From contig CAMAMB010000018.1 of NCBI GenBank assembly GCA_945836755.1, positions 1 to 34,711 on the forward strand: 34,711 bases of DNA. The letters run 5' to 3'. Positions 1 to 7,907 of this stretch are shown one piece after another. Made by a program: the position numbers and the translations under genes. Below the pieces are notes generated by a model, which was given only the letters and a program-made list of their open reading frames with translations, searched no databases and was not told the DNA's origin. The DNA is from an uncultured Bacteroidales bacterium (GTDB lineage: Bacteria > Bacteroidota > Bacteroidia > Bacteroidales > Bacteroidaceae). Positions within the stretch are counted from its first letter, which is position 1. Every line of letters begins with the position of its first letter.

Positions 1-99
1 TAGGTTAGTGCTTTCCGTTTTCTGTGGCCGCGAAGGTGACGGATGGTGGGCCGACTGCGCGCCCGTCTTCCGTCCACGTCCGTCACTCCGTTGCCGCTG

Positions 100-107
100 C
101 AAAGATA
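100..107 (-). promoter_or_regulatory. Possible promoter -7 element pointing out of the window
   Basis: The minus strand reads TATCTTTG, an exact match to the Bacteroidetes -7 consensus TAnnTTTG. It would drive a minus-strand gene that begins left of position 1. No convincing -33 TTTG is seen at the expected 19-bp distance, so support is weak. Confidence 0.3.
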
Positions 108-204
108 CAACGGCGCGATACGGCCTTTCCGCATTATCTCCGATTGGTCCGCCCTTCCTCAGGCCGCAAGCACCCCGCCATCCATGCACCATAGCCTCAA
201 GCCG

Positions 205-535
205 CAGACCCCGGTGCTACATTTGTGGCAGGTGGCAGCGTCAAATCCTACATACGTAACGCAGTGTATATCAACTGTCTAAAAAATCAGTGCAAGGTTG
301 TAGGAAGAAACTGCACACCTCTTTCGTAAAGGCTTCCCGGCGCCCACGGCCCTCGCCTCTGACCGGCCACAAAATCATAAAAAATTTCTTCCCTGCCTCC
401 CGGCGACCCCGCCAAGGCATGTAACTTCCCCTCCAAGGCATCCGGCAACTCCGCCATGGCATGTAACTTCCCCGCCAAGGCATGTAGTAAAAACTGGAAG
501 CAGCCCAGGAAAAACTGCAATGCTTCCCATGAGCC
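205..535 (-). repeat. Long intergenic repeat, degenerate copy R1
   Basis: Positions 211-305 align with 14655-14750: GTGTATATCA, AAATCAGTGCAAGGTTGTA and CTACATACG appear in the same order with the same spacing. The right part (490-530) carries the same hairpin as the other copies, arms CTGGAAGCA and TGCTTCC. The middle is diverged and replaced by 21-bp tandem units. R1 has the same orientation as R3 and is inverted relative to R2. There is no coding capacity. Confidence 0.65.
412..495. repeat. 21-bp tandem repeat array (about 4 units)
   Basis: Units begin at 412, 433, 454 and 475, exactly 21 bp apart. Each starts CCAAGGCAT or CCATGGCAT, and most continue with GTAACTTCCCC. The array lies within repeat copy R1, and the related GATGCCTTGG core (reverse complement CCAAGGCATC) recurs in copies R2 and R3. 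The period equals about two turns of B-DNA. Confidence 0.7.
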
Positions 536-585
536 TCTCTTGCACGGGGCCTGCTTTTGCGTTAGTCGTCCGCCCGCAAACCCAC

Positions 586-861
586 CTATATATAAACACG
601 CCGGACGCGCCGGCCTCTCTGCGAGGCGGCGCTCACGCCCGTGTAAGTGCCTGAGAAGATGAAGCGGTAGAGGTTCGACGAGCAGTCTATGCTCTCTTCT
701 TCCATGGGCCGCAACTCGGCCCAGGTGAAGCAGAGGTTGCCGTTGCCCGTAGGATTATTCTGCGCGGCCTCTACGTTGAAGCGCACATAGCGGTAGGCGC
801 TGCCAAGGTCGAGGGCTTCGCTGCCTGTGCCCGTGGGCAGGTGGGCTACTCTTTCTGACAA
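586..861 (-). pseudogene. Possible F5/8-type C (discoidin-like) domain remnant
   Basis: The minus-strand frame encodes a segment containing YRYVRFNVEAAQNN followed by LCFTWAELRP. This resembles the ending strands of Bacteroidetes F5/8 type C (discoidin) carbohydrate-binding domains, in which YRYVRF and an aromatic-x-x-E-L/F motif recur. The frame has no ATG start (it would need TTG at 861), is bounded upstream by a stop, and runs into unrelated arginine-rich sequence. It is best read as a decayed fragment of a larger surface or glycan-binding protein. It could also be a chance frame; the family assignment is from memory of the motif. Confidence 0.35.
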
Positions 862-976
862 TTAACTTGTTAACAGCAAATGTTGTCTCTCTATGTTTCG
901 CTTGGGAAATGTGATATGATCCATAGTATTCGTTTGAAAAAGTGTAGAGTGCGCTATCCGTTTGCTTGAAAAAATG

Positions 977-984
977 TAGTTTTG
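977..984 (+). promoter_or_regulatory. -7 promoter element upstream of AAA ATPase
   Basis: TAGTTTTG matches TAnnTTTG, 23 bp before the ATG at 1008. No clear -33 TTTG at 19 bp is present, so only the -7 box is supported. Confidence 0.4.
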
Positions 985-1007
985 CAGGACGAAAGTAAAC
1001 GAGAGTT

Positions 1008-2399
1008 ATGCTGAAGAGGAAAATAGAAACGGTTTTAACACAGTGGAAGAAGTCTGAGAATAGAAAGCCCCTTGTGATAAAAGGGATACGGCAATGCGGA
1101 AAGACATACATTGTTCAAAAATTCGCAAAGGAGAATTATAGGAGTGTAGTTTATATGAACTTCATTCTTGAACCAGATAAGAAGTCCGCCTTCACTGGCA
1201 ATATAGATGTTGACACCATTATTCTCAACCTCTCAGCTTTGATTCCAAGAAGTCGTTTTATTGATGGGAACACCTGCATTATCCTTGATGAGATTCAAGA
1301 GTGTAAGGAGGCAAGGACAGCTTTGAAGTCATTCCATATAGATGGTCGTTTTGATGTGATTGCCACAGGCTCTCTTTTAGGAGTGAAAGGCTATGGCAGA
1401 AACAAGAAGAATAAGAAGGACGGCCAGGATTCTGTTCCTGTAGGATATGAAACAGTAATTGAAATGTATCCCCTCGACTTTGAAGAATTCCTTTGGGCCA
1501 ACAAAATTAGTGATACAGTTATAGACTCTATCAAATCATCATTCGAAAACGAGAAGGCTGTTCCCGAGGGAGTTCATGCGGCAATGATGGAGTTGTTGTA
1601 CAGATATGTCATTGTCGGAGGACTCCCCGAAGTGGTAAATTGTTACCTTGAAACGAAGAACATCGAACTTATATATAAGGTACAGCGCAATCTCATAGAC
1701 GGATATGAAGAGGACATGGCTAAATATGCGGATGATACAGACAAACCACATATCCGCGAATGTTTTGAGTCCATTCCGAAGCAGTTAGCCAAAGAGAACA
1801 AGAAGTTCCAATATTCTGTAGTCAAGAAGGGAGGACGGGCTTTGCAATACATCGGTAGTATCCAATGGCTGGAAGATGCAGGGATAGTTCGTAGATGTTA
1901 TAACACTACGATTACGGAGTTGCCGTTAGAAGGCAACTCCATTAAAGATTGCTTCAAGGTGTATACCACAGACATAGGTATTCTTATGGGGATGCTCGAC
2001 TATGGCACTCAAGCGGATATCTTAAAAGGCAATCTTCTTGGATATAAAGGAGCTATCTTCGAGAATCTCATGGCTGATTTTCTCTCCAAGTCTGGGCAGA
2101 AACTATACTATTTTCATAAGGATAGTGGTCTTGAGTTGGACTTCTTGGTAAGGTTCAGAGGCGAGTGTGTCATACTTGAAGTCAAGGCAAAGACCGGCAA
2201 AGCAAAAAGCATGACTACAGTTCTTAAGAATAAGAATGTGTATCATGTCAAGAATGCTATCAAATTGGGTAAATATAATGTTGGACGTCAGGGGGATATT
2301 CTCACCATTCCACTTTACATGGGTTTCCTTGTCGTGGACAAGGTAGCGGATTCTATTATACCTGATATTGATTTGAGTGCATTGACTACTACCCTATAA
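1008..2399 (+). CDS. AAA ATPase with C-terminal DUF4143 domain
   Basis: The 463-residue protein has an N-terminal AAA_14-type ATPase domain and a C-terminal DUF4143 domain, typical full length for this family. Visible motifs are Walker A GIRQCGKT (residues 26-33), Walker B IILDE (91-95), a sensor-like IATGS (118-122) and the family motif GGLPEVV (204-210). The C-terminal part has E352, D378 and an ExK at 391-393, arranged like a PD-(D/E)XK nuclease fold. Members are widespread in Bacteroidetes and archaea as solitary genes; their biological role is not established. The gene is clearly AT-richer than the window average and uses many AAA/ATA/TTT codons, which suggests horizontal acquisition. 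It is followed by a non-coding stretch and a broken SIR2-like gene. Family assignment is confident; function is unknown. Confidence 0.9.
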   Translation: MLKRKIETVLTQWKKSENRKPLVIKGIRQCGKTYIVQKFAKENYRSVVYMNFILEPDKKSAFTGNIDVDTIILNLSALIPRSRFIDGNTCIILDEIQECKEARTALKSFHIDGRFDVIATGSLLGVKGYGRNKKNKKDGQDSVPVGYETVIEMYPLDFEEFLWANKISDTVIDSIKSSFENEKAVPEGVHAAMMELLYRYVIVGGLPEVVNCYLETKNIELIYKVQRNLIDGYEEDMAKYADDTDKPHIRECFESIPKQLAKENKKFQYSVVKKGGRALQYIGSIQWLEDAGIVRRCYNTTITELPLEGNSIKDCFKVYTTDIGILMGMLDYGTQADILKGNLLGYKGAIFENLMADFLSKSGQKLYYFHKDSGLELDFLVRFRGECVILEVKAKTGKAKSMTTVLKNKNVYHVKNAIKLGKYNVGRQGDILTIPLYMGFLVVDKVADSIIPDIDLSALTTTL

Positions 2400-2977
2400 A
2401 TATAGTTGTGTGGCAAAACAGAAACTGATGGGTATTAAAGAAAAGAGTCAGCTGAGGTTATTCACTACCATGTGATACTTCTAGGATAACGTCATTTGAG
2501 AAACTGATAGTTGCACACCATTCTTTTACAGCTCCGGCCAACTGCGATGTCATGGTCCGGCAAAAGATTACCTTCCAACGACAGTTCAAAGGTTTTGCCA
2601 CTTTTGCACATCGGTAGGATTATTATTTGCAGAAACCTCCATCATTGGCAGGGACGCCATCCTGCCTTAGGGGCAACCCTGTGTGATGGTTGTGGACACT
2701 TAGGATGACGTCCAAATACACTATTTATTCCTGCAGCCCATATAATTATTGACCACCAGCCTTGTCTTCCCTTCAAATAACCCTTATATTTGTCGAATAA
2801 CAAACGGTCTGGTGGCATGGTATATTCCTTCTTGCCCTTCCACCTGGCGGGAAAGTCGCAAGGGACTCCCCGTAGCCTCCTCCGTCGGATAGGCTGAGCC
2901 TTCATGATGGGCAGCTGTGTCAGCACCCGTAGTATAGTTTCAGAAGACCAACAGATTATACATATACCTATCAACCA
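2400..2977. other. Non-coding stretch, possibly degraded sequence
   Basis: No frame on either strand gives a recognisable protein. A long minus-strand frame through 2642-3319 overlaps the SIR2-like coding sequence in its upstream half; its 2642-2907 part contains a basic segment (MKAQPIRRRRL) that I could not assign to any family. Base composition is intermediate between the AT-rich ATPase gene and the GC-rich chromosome, as expected for old, decaying foreign DNA. Confidence 0.5.
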
Positions 2978-3621
2978 ATGGGCACTAATCATATTATCGC
3001 CAATTTGTCTCCCTCCACTAAGATGTCGATGGACAAGGTGAAGCGCTTTCTCAATGCGGGGAAAGCTTCTGTGATGGTGGGATGTGGGTTTAGCCTTAAT
3101 GCGGAGGATGATGGTACGGGGCAGATGCGCGATTGGAATAGTCTGAATGTGGATTTGTTCAAGTCGCTGTACAGTCGAGCACCTCTTGCCGAAGAGATGG
3201 CAGGGCTTAGCCCTATACGTTTGGCCTCCCAGGTCAAGGCCGTGCATGGAGAGCATGAGCTGAATGAGATAATCATGAACGCCCTGCCCGACAAGAGCGT
3301 TTTTCCCGGCAGTCTCCATAAGAAACTAATGAAGTTGCCCTGGCGTGATGTTTTTACCACCAACTATGATACTCTCCTTGAGAGAAGTTGCGACGAGAGT
3401 GGTTGTGCTTACACCTTGGTATCCACGAAGGACACCCTCATATACAGCAAGTCACCTCGTATCACCAACCTTAAAAGATTACTTGTTGAGAAGGCTCTAA
3501 AGGAGCGCCCCAAGCAGTCGCAGAGGCATGGGCACACGAATTCAACAACCCGGAGCAGTTTAGAGATGTACGACAGGGGTGGATGGAAGGACGCGAGATG
3601 GTCGTACGCCTAAAGGACTAA
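2978..3621 (+). pseudogene. Truncated SIR2-like protein, chimeric 3' end
   Basis: Residues 18-162 look like the N-terminal half of a SIR2-like (SIR2_2 type) domain: VMVGCGFSLNA (32-42) as the nucleotide-binding glycine motif, and FTTNYDTLLER (126-136), the conserved Asn-Tyr-Asp motif of the family. After YSKSPRI (position about 3463) the usual KLHG segment is missing and the sequence becomes unrelated; the frame ends at 3613. In a second frame, 3493-3621 encodes a sensible-looking tail (VAEAWAHEFNNPEQFRDVRQ) ending in a stop at 3619, apparently the 3' end of another or the same gene shifted out of frame. SIR2-like domains in anti-phage proteins degrade NAD+; here the protein is too short to be complete. 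I read it as a deletion/frameshift relic within the AT-rich island. Confidence 0.65.
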
Positions 3622-3644
3622 GACCCTCCATTACATGACCCTTA

Positions 3645-4820
3645 ATGAAACCTATTAAATCTTGCTATATGGCACGTCTAAAGACTTCAAAAGGATATTT
3701 ACTATACCAGCGGCATATCCTCGACTTTGGCCACAAGGTGATAAATAAGGAGGTAATGCTCGACAACTTGCGGGTGCTGGCGCTCTACCTTGATAAGATA
3801 GACATTAACTGGGGGCCGGCTTTTGGCACACTGATAGGCATCGTTCGCAATGACGACTTTCAGCCCTGGAAGCCTGTCTTCGACATCTACATTCTCAAAG
3901 AAGATGAGGAACGCTTTAAGGACGTGCTGTGGTCGCTCAGCGAGGTTGGCTTCACGCTTGTGAGGCATGAGCGCAGGGGGCGATACTACCTCGTAAGAAA
4001 TGATGAATTTATCAAGGTCTTCGTCCTGACCAAGGTCTGCGCTGAGGTGCGGCACACCGGCAGCTCCGACTATATCCATGAGAAGTATCTGCAAAACACC
4101 GTGAAGTGGGACTTCAAAGGGGTGGAGCTGAATGTGCCTCAGGAGGTTGACGAGTATCTCACCTTCCAGTACGGCGACTGGACTGTGCCCAAGCAAACTG
4201 TATGGTATAACCATGGCCTGCTCAGGCGTGGGTTCGAGCGACTCAAGACATGGACGCTGGACCATCTGCCTGATAGCCTCTATTATAAGTGGATACTCTA
4301 TCGGCGCCGAGCCGACTTCCAACGCTTCAAAGCCCATTGCGAGATAGCGGGCATACCTCTGCCACAGCATATACAGCTGGCCAGCATGCAGCCGAGACAC
4401 TACAAGAGAGTGCTCACCGTCGGCGTCTACGACCTGCTGCATAAAGGCCACGTGGAGCTATATAGACGTGCCAAGGGACTGGGCGACTATCTCATCGTGG
4501 CGGCGCAGGACAGCGACTTCATACTGAAATATAAACCGACGGCCAAGGTGCTCAATTCGACCGATGACCGCAAGTATATGATTAAAGCCATTCGCTATGT
4601 GGATGAGGTGATTACCTACACAGACGTTGACCGCATAGTAAAGGAGATAGACTTCGACCTCTTCGTCACAGGGCCGGACCAATGCCACGAGGGATTTCAG
4701 CGAGCCATCAAATGGTGTGAGGAACATGGTAAAGAACACATTGTACTCGGCCGCACCGATGGTATAAGCAGCAGCGAACTGAAAGCTAAGATTGCCGCGA
4801 AGACACAGAAAGCGAAATAG
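3645..4820 (+). CDS. LicD-like / cytidylyltransferase fusion protein
   Basis: The 391-residue protein has two parts. Residues about 40-190 resemble LicD-family phosphotransferases, with GTLIGIVRNDDFQPW (61-75) matching the LicD GTLLGAxR...F.PWD signature. Residues about 255-385 form a nucleotidyltransferase: VGVYDLLHKGHVELYRRAK (259-277) holds the HxGH motif (H266-H269), and RTDGISSSEL (370-379) is the C-terminal signature of glycerol-3-phosphate and choline/ethanolamine-phosphate cytidylyltransferases. By family knowledge the C-terminal half makes a CDP-activated small alcohol (CDP-choline or CDP-glycerol type) and the LicD half transfers the phospho-alcohol to a surface glycan. The acidic DDDID cluster of LicD is reduced here to KPVFD (76-80), so transferase activity is doubtful. 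The gene stands alone between a pseudogene and a repeat; an alternative start is Met9. Confidence 0.8.
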   Translation: MKPIKSCYMARLKTSKGYLLYQRHILDFGHKVINKEVMLDNLRVLALYLDKIDINWGPAFGTLIGIVRNDDFQPWKPVFDIYILKEDEERFKDVLWSLSEVGFTLVRHERRGRYYLVRNDEFIKVFVLTKVCAEVRHTGSSDYIHEKYLQNTVKWDFKGVELNVPQEVDEYLTFQYGDWTVPKQTVWYNHGLLRRGFERLKTWTLDHLPDSLYYKWILYRRRADFQRFKAHCEIAGIPLPQHIQLASMQPRHYKRVLTVGVYDLLHKGHVELYRRAKGLGDYLIVAAQDSDFILKYKPTAKVLNSTDDRKYMIKAIRYVDEVITYTDVDRIVKEIDFDLFVTGPDQCHEGFQRAIKWCEEHGKEHIVLGRTDGISSSELKAKIAAKTQKAK

Positions 4821-4967
4821 GCTGCCGGCTGCCGGGCGCTGGGCGCAGTACCAAGCTCACCCTGACAAAGCGTTTGCGCTGAACTCTAACGAGCCTCCGG
4901 ACCATGCCGCAAGGAGAGGCCGGGCCATGCCGGCTAACGGCAAAATGGCAGGCTGCATATACGGCTC

Positions 4968-5009
4968 ACTGGAAGCAGCCCAGAAAAAACTGCAATGCTT
5001 CCAGTTTTT
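4968..5009 (+). terminator. Hairpin with T-run inside repeat R2
   Basis: A perfect 10-bp stem, ACTGGAAGCA (4968-4977) with TGCTTCCAGT (4996-5005), an 18-nt loop and then TTTT. The shape is that of an intrinsic terminator for transcripts coming from the cytidylyltransferase gene. The same stem is conserved in copies R1 and R3. Confidence 0.5.
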
Positions 5010-5090
5010 CTTAGATGCCTTGGCGTGGTGAGGCAAGCAGCCGGACAATTTCTTAGATGCCTTGGCGTGGTGAGGCAAGCAGCCGGACAA
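5007..5090. repeat. 42-bp exact tandem duplication
   Basis: Two identical 42-bp units abut at 5007-5048 and 5049-5090, each starting TTTCTTAGATGCCTTGG and ending CCGGACAA. The length is twice the 21-bp period seen in other arrays here. Copy R3 has only one unit, so the number varies between copies. Confidence 0.9.
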
Positions 5091-5649
5091 TTTTTCTGTA
5101 CTATCAGTGGCAGGTTGGCAGTCTGCCACATGACGCATGCCCCTACTTACGGCACATGTTTGCTATTTCCACATACAACCTTGCACTGATTTTACAACCG
5201 ACTGATATACATGGGGTTGCGTATGTAGCATTTGGCGCACCAACCTGCCATGAATGTAGCATTCGTGGCAGCATCGGAGGTGGCCGGTGGAGGGGACGCG
5301 CGCCCGGTGCAAGGTGGAAAGCCCATCCCCCCATCCGGCAAGCCCCGAGCGAGGTGTGTGTAAGGTCTGCGGCTTAGTTTCTGTGTAAGGTTTACGCCCG
5401 TGTGTGTAAGATGAGTGGCAGGTGTGTGCAAGGTGGAGAAGGCCTATCTGCCATACGTAAGAGGTTGTTACATAGACGGATAGTGCGACAGTGTATGAAA
5501 TGGCAGAAGAAATGGGAAACTACCTTGTATACCCATGTGGCGACCATTTGTGGGCACGCAGCAGGGCCTGACCAATCGCAGGCAATGCAGTGGCTTGTAG
5601 GCAGACGCCACGCCATGAGGGGCAAAGGCAGTGACGATGATAACCAAAA

Positions 5650-5679
5650 GGGATGACGCCTCGTGAGAAGCATCATCCC
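5650..5679. terminator. Hairpin downstream of queF
   Basis: Stem GGGATGA (5650-5656) with TCATCCC (5673-5679). It lies 3' of the minus-strand queuosine operon, beyond a stronger hairpin at 5741-5768. There is no T-run on the minus strand, so it is a weak call. Confidence 0.3.
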
Positions 5680-5740
5680 TCAATCGCAGAGGTTGCCGGT
5701 GTTGTGTAAGACTGCAATATCTCTCGTCTTCCTATTCTGG

Positions 5741-5768
5741 CTCTCAGCCCCATGGTGCCGGCTGAGAG
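5741..5768 (-). terminator. Terminator-like hairpin after queF
   Basis: A perfect 9-bp stem, CTCTCAGCC (5741-5749) with GGCTGAGAG (5760-5768), 65 bp past the queF stop on the minus strand. It lacks a U-tract, like several other gene-end hairpins in this window. Confidence 0.45.
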
Positions 5769-5832
5769 GGAGGACTATATCGGCAGGGCACAAAGCCATA
5801 GCTCGTCGCCCCCTCCTCGTCGTATCATCCTG

Positions 5833-6294
5833 CTACAAGTCGTGCTGGCGGAGGCGGAAGGCGGCCAGCTCTTCGTACTTCGTGCCGGGTCGACCGTAGT
5901 TGGCAAAGGGGTAGATGCTGATGCCTCCCCGGGGTGTGAAGATGCCGGTCACCTCGATGTATTTGGGGTCCATGAGGCGCACGAGGTCCTTCATGATGAT
6001 ATTGATGCAGTCTTCGTGAAAGTCGCCATGGTTGCGGAAGCTGAAAAGGTATAGCTTGAGGCTTTTGCTTTCAACCATGCGTTCGCCGGGTAGGTAGGAG
6101 ATGCGTATCTCTGCAAAATCCGGCTGACCGGTAATGGGGCAGAGGGAGGTAAACTCGGGACAGTTGAAGCGCACCCAGTAGTCGTTTTCCGGATGTTTGT
6201 TCACGAAGGTCTCGAGCACCTCAGGGGCATAGTCTTGACGGTATTCGGTCTTTCGGCCCAAGGCTTGAAGTTGTAAGTCGTTGCGCATAGTCAT
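5833..6294 (-). CDS. queF: NADPH-dependent 7-cyano-7-deazaguanine reductase QueF
   Basis: The 153-residue protein is a type I (unimodular) QueF, which reduces preQ0 to preQ1 with NADPH in queuosine synthesis. Diagnostic sequence is present: [12 protein letters not shown] (50-61) with the catalytic Cys52 and Asp59, the ESKSLKLY substrate motif (75-82), and HED (93-95) with the preQ0-contacting Glu94. Length is normal for the short form. It is the last gene of the minus-strand cluster yhhQ-queC-queF, 54 bp after queC. The start at 6294 gives MTMRND; the second ATG at 6288 is equally possible. Two hairpins follow the stop. Confidence 0.95.
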   Translation of the reverse strand: MTMRNDLQLQALGRKTEYRQDYAPEVLETFVNKHPENDYWVRFNCPEFTSLCPITGQPDFAEIRISYLPGERMVESKSLKLYLFSFRNHGDFHEDCINIIMKDLVRLMDPKYIEVTGIFTPRGGISIYPFANYGRPGTKYEELAAFRLRQHDL

Positions 6295-6348
6295 ATTATT
6301 ATAATAGGAACGTGATGGGGTAGGGGCTTAGTGAGGGGAGGGCAATGG

Positions 6349-7011
6349 CTACATGGCCGTCTCTTTCCGGTGAAGATATTCTTCCAGTCCACGGCGCCGG
6401 AGCTTGCAGGCAGGACAGTGGCCACAGCCATCGCCCGGCACACCTCGATAGCAGGTGAGGGTGCGCCTGCGTACGAGTTCGAACACACCGAGCTCGTCAG
6501 CCAAGGCCCAGGTCTGACACTTGTCAAGCCACATCAGTGGGGTATGAATGACGAATTGGTCATCGAGCGCCAAATTGAGCGTGACGTTGAGCGACCGGAT
6601 AAAGGAGTCGCGACAGTCCGGGTAGCCCGAGAAATCTGTCTGGGAGACACCGGTCACTAATTGGTGAATGCCATGCTCGCGGGCGTAGATGGCGGCCACA
6701 CTAAGGAAGAACAGGTTGCGTCCGGGTACGAAGGTGTTGGGAAGTCCTGCTGCAGGCTGTGCGGTGTCCATCTGAATGGAGGCATCTGTCAGCGAGCAGT
6801 GGGAGAGACTGCTGATGAAGCTGACGTCCTTCTTCTCAAAAGGGATGCCGGCCTCGCGACAGATGTCCTCGGCTATTTCCACTTCACGGGCGTGGAGCTG
6901 ACCATAAGTGAAGGATAGGGCACGCACTTCGTCAAAGTGGCGCTTGGCCCAAAAGAGGCAGGTGGTGGAGTCTTGCCCACCGCTGAGTATGACTAAAGCT
7001 GAACTGTTCAT
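6349..7011 (-). CDS. queC: 7-cyano-7-deazaguanine synthase QueC
   Basis: This 220-residue ATP-dependent enzyme converts 7-carboxy-7-deazaguanine and ammonia to preQ0. It has the PP-loop SGGQDST (10-16) for ATP and the C-terminal zinc cysteines C187, C196, C199 and C202 in the pattern C-x8-C-x2-C-x2-C. Also present are [10 protein letters not shown] (90-99) and GYPDCR (129-134), conserved in the family. It sits 38 bp after yhhQ and 54 bp before queF on the same strand, so the three probably form one operon. queD and queE are not in the window. Confidence 0.95.
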   Translation of the reverse strand: MNSSALVILSGGQDSTTCLFWAKRHFDEVRALSFTYGQLHAREVEIAEDICREAGIPFEKKDVSFISSLSHCSLTDASIQMDTAQPAAGLPNTFVPGRNLFFLSVAAIYAREHGIHQLVTGVSQTDFSGYPDCRDSFIRSLNVTLNLALDDQFVIHTPLMWLDKCQTWALADELGVFELVRRRTLTCYRGVPGDGCGHCPACKLRRRGLEEYLHRKETAM

Positions 7012-7049
7012 GGGGATATGTGGATGGGGAATGGCAGAAAGTCAAAAGG

Positions 7050-7778
7050 TCATAGCTCAAAGACCTTCCACGGGCTATAGGATATATCGGTGTCAACCAC
7101 GTCGATATGTTCCCACTTCTTGAGGGCACGCACCACTCTGATAGTAAGGGGAAGGATGACGATCTCATAGAGCGTCTTGAGCACCACCTGGTTAATCATC
7201 AAGAAGGGCATCACGTCCCAGGGCACTACTCCGCCCAGGGCGAGAGGGAAGAACAGCAGGGAGTCGGCTGTTTCGCCCACTAAGGTCGAAGCGATGGCAC
7301 GCCAAGAAAAGTGGGCAGTGGCGTGGCGCCCATTGGCCTTAGTGCGTTCTGCAGCTTTCATCACGCTCATCACGTAGGCATTGAGGAAAGAACCCACCAG
7401 GAAGGCAAGAAATGAGGCCGCGGCTATGCGGGGGGCCAGACCGAATATGGCGTGGAAGCCCTCTTCGCCTTGCCAGTAGGGCGCTGCCGGCAGTAAGTCG
7501 GCCAGAAAGCCGAAGAGCACAAACAGGAAGTTCATGACGAACCCCAGCCATATGACTAGACGGGCCCGCTGATAGCCGTAGACCTCGACCATGCAGTCGT
7601 TGATGATATATGACACGGGGAAGACAATCAGCCCTGCCGTCAGCGACAAGGGGCCAAGCTGTATCTGTTTTACTTCAAGGAGATTGGCTGCTATCAAACA
7701 CATGGAGAAGAGCATTCCAAGCAGCAAGAAGGGAATGCTCACCGTCGCCGGGCGACGGGAAGACTTTGAAGTGGGCAT
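7050..7778 (-). CDS. yhhQ: Queuosine precursor transporter (YhhQ family)
   Basis: The 242-residue multipass inner-membrane protein belongs to the YhhQ/QPTR (DUF165) family, which takes up queuosine precursors such as preQ0/preQ1. Several hydrophobic helices are visible, with the family-typical VSYIINDCMVEVYGYQRARL and SWRAIASTLVGETADSLLFF segments; the latter holds the conserved GE-D-S. I chose the ATG at 7778. The open frame runs on to 7952, but the extra 58 residues are low-quality coding sequence with no family match and correspond to a GC-rich foldable leader. It is the first gene of the operon with queC and queF, so salvage and synthesis appear co-regulated. Confidence 0.9.
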   Translation of the reverse strand: MPTSKSSRRPATVSIPFLLLGMLFSMCLIAANLLEVKQIQLGPLSLTAGLIVFPVSYIINDCMVEVYGYQRARLVIWLGFVMNFLFVLFGFLADLLPAAPYWQGEEGFHAIFGLAPRIAAASFLAFLVGSFLNAYVMSVMKAAERTKANGRHATAHFSWRAIASTLVGETADSLLFFPLALGGVVPWDVMPFLMINQVVLKTLYEIVILPLTIRVVRALKKWEHIDVVDTDISYSPWKVFEL

Positions 7779-7792
7779 ATTCTTGTTTTTAA

Positions 7793-7894
7793 CGAGGTTA
7801 GACAAGCACTCGAGCTGCCCCCGGACGGTCTCCCGACACACAGCCTCAGCATTGGCTGACCGTGCCGAAGTACCGGATTGGAAGGGGGTGCAGC
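7793..7894 (-). promoter_or_regulatory. Structured 5' leader of the queuosine operon (candidate cis-regulatory RNA)
   Basis: On the minus-strand transcript several nested stems can form. P1 pairs GCTG+CCCCC (plus-strand 7814-7822) with GGGGG (7884-7888) and CAGC (7891-7894), leaving a 2-nt bulge. P2 pairs ACGGTC (7825-7830) with GACCGT (7858-7863). P3 pairs AGCC (7842-7845) with GGCT (7854-7857). A fourth small stem pairs CGAG (7793-7796) with CTCG (7809-7812), just before the yhhQ start. The pairings are seen in the sequence; a regulatory role, for example sensing a queuosine precursor, is inference. I do not recognise the canonical preQ1-I sequence signature. Confidence 0.4.
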
Positions 7895-7907
7895 GTTTTT
7901 CTGGGCG

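Larger units (their letters stand above)
1..1007. other. Gene-poor region with repeats
   Basis: No open frame here resembles an intact protein. The stretch holds a minus-strand -7-like promoter motif (100-107), a degenerate copy of the long intergenic repeat (about 205-535), a 21-bp tandem array (412-495), a possible minus-strand gene remnant (586-861), and the AT-rich upstream region of the ATPase gene at 1008. GC content drops visibly after about 860, which marks the edge of the AT-rich island. Confidence 0.6.
4929..5575 (+). repeat. Long intergenic repeat, copy R2
   Basis: This is a near-full-length copy that matches R3 (14313-14944) in inverted orientation, with indels. Anchors shared in order include GGCTAACGG, ATGGCAGGCTGCATATACGG, the hairpin pair CTGGAAGCA/TGCTTCCAG, GGCAGTCTGCCACATGACGC (one base different), CCCCTACTTACGGCACATGT, CTTGCACTGATTTTACAACC and ATGGCAGAAGAAATGGG. 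It has no open frame resembling a transposase and no obvious terminal inverted repeats. Function is unknown. Confidence 0.8.
4821..5832. other. Long intergenic region, mostly repeat R2
   Basis: There is no convincing gene. It contains repeat copy R2 (about 4929-5575) with its hairpin and 42-bp duplication, then two hairpins (5650-5679, 5741-5768) that probably end the minus-strand queuosine operon. Confidence 0.6.

Noticed and set aside
2642-3319. Minus-strand protein of 225 residues
   Set aside because: Its upstream half is antisense to the SIR2-like coding sequence; the remainder has no recognisable family feature.
1008-3621. Complete anti-phage defence operon
   Set aside because: The SIR2-like gene is truncated and the DUF4143 ATPase is usually solitary, with no established defence role.
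4929-5575. Insertion sequence with transposase
   Set aside because: The repeat has no frame resembling a transposase and no clear terminal inverted repeats, so it is listed only as a repeat.
7793-7894. Canonical preQ1-I riboswitch
   Set aside because: The compact preQ1-I hairpin with its A-rich tail and conserved loop bases is not evident; only generic stems are supported.
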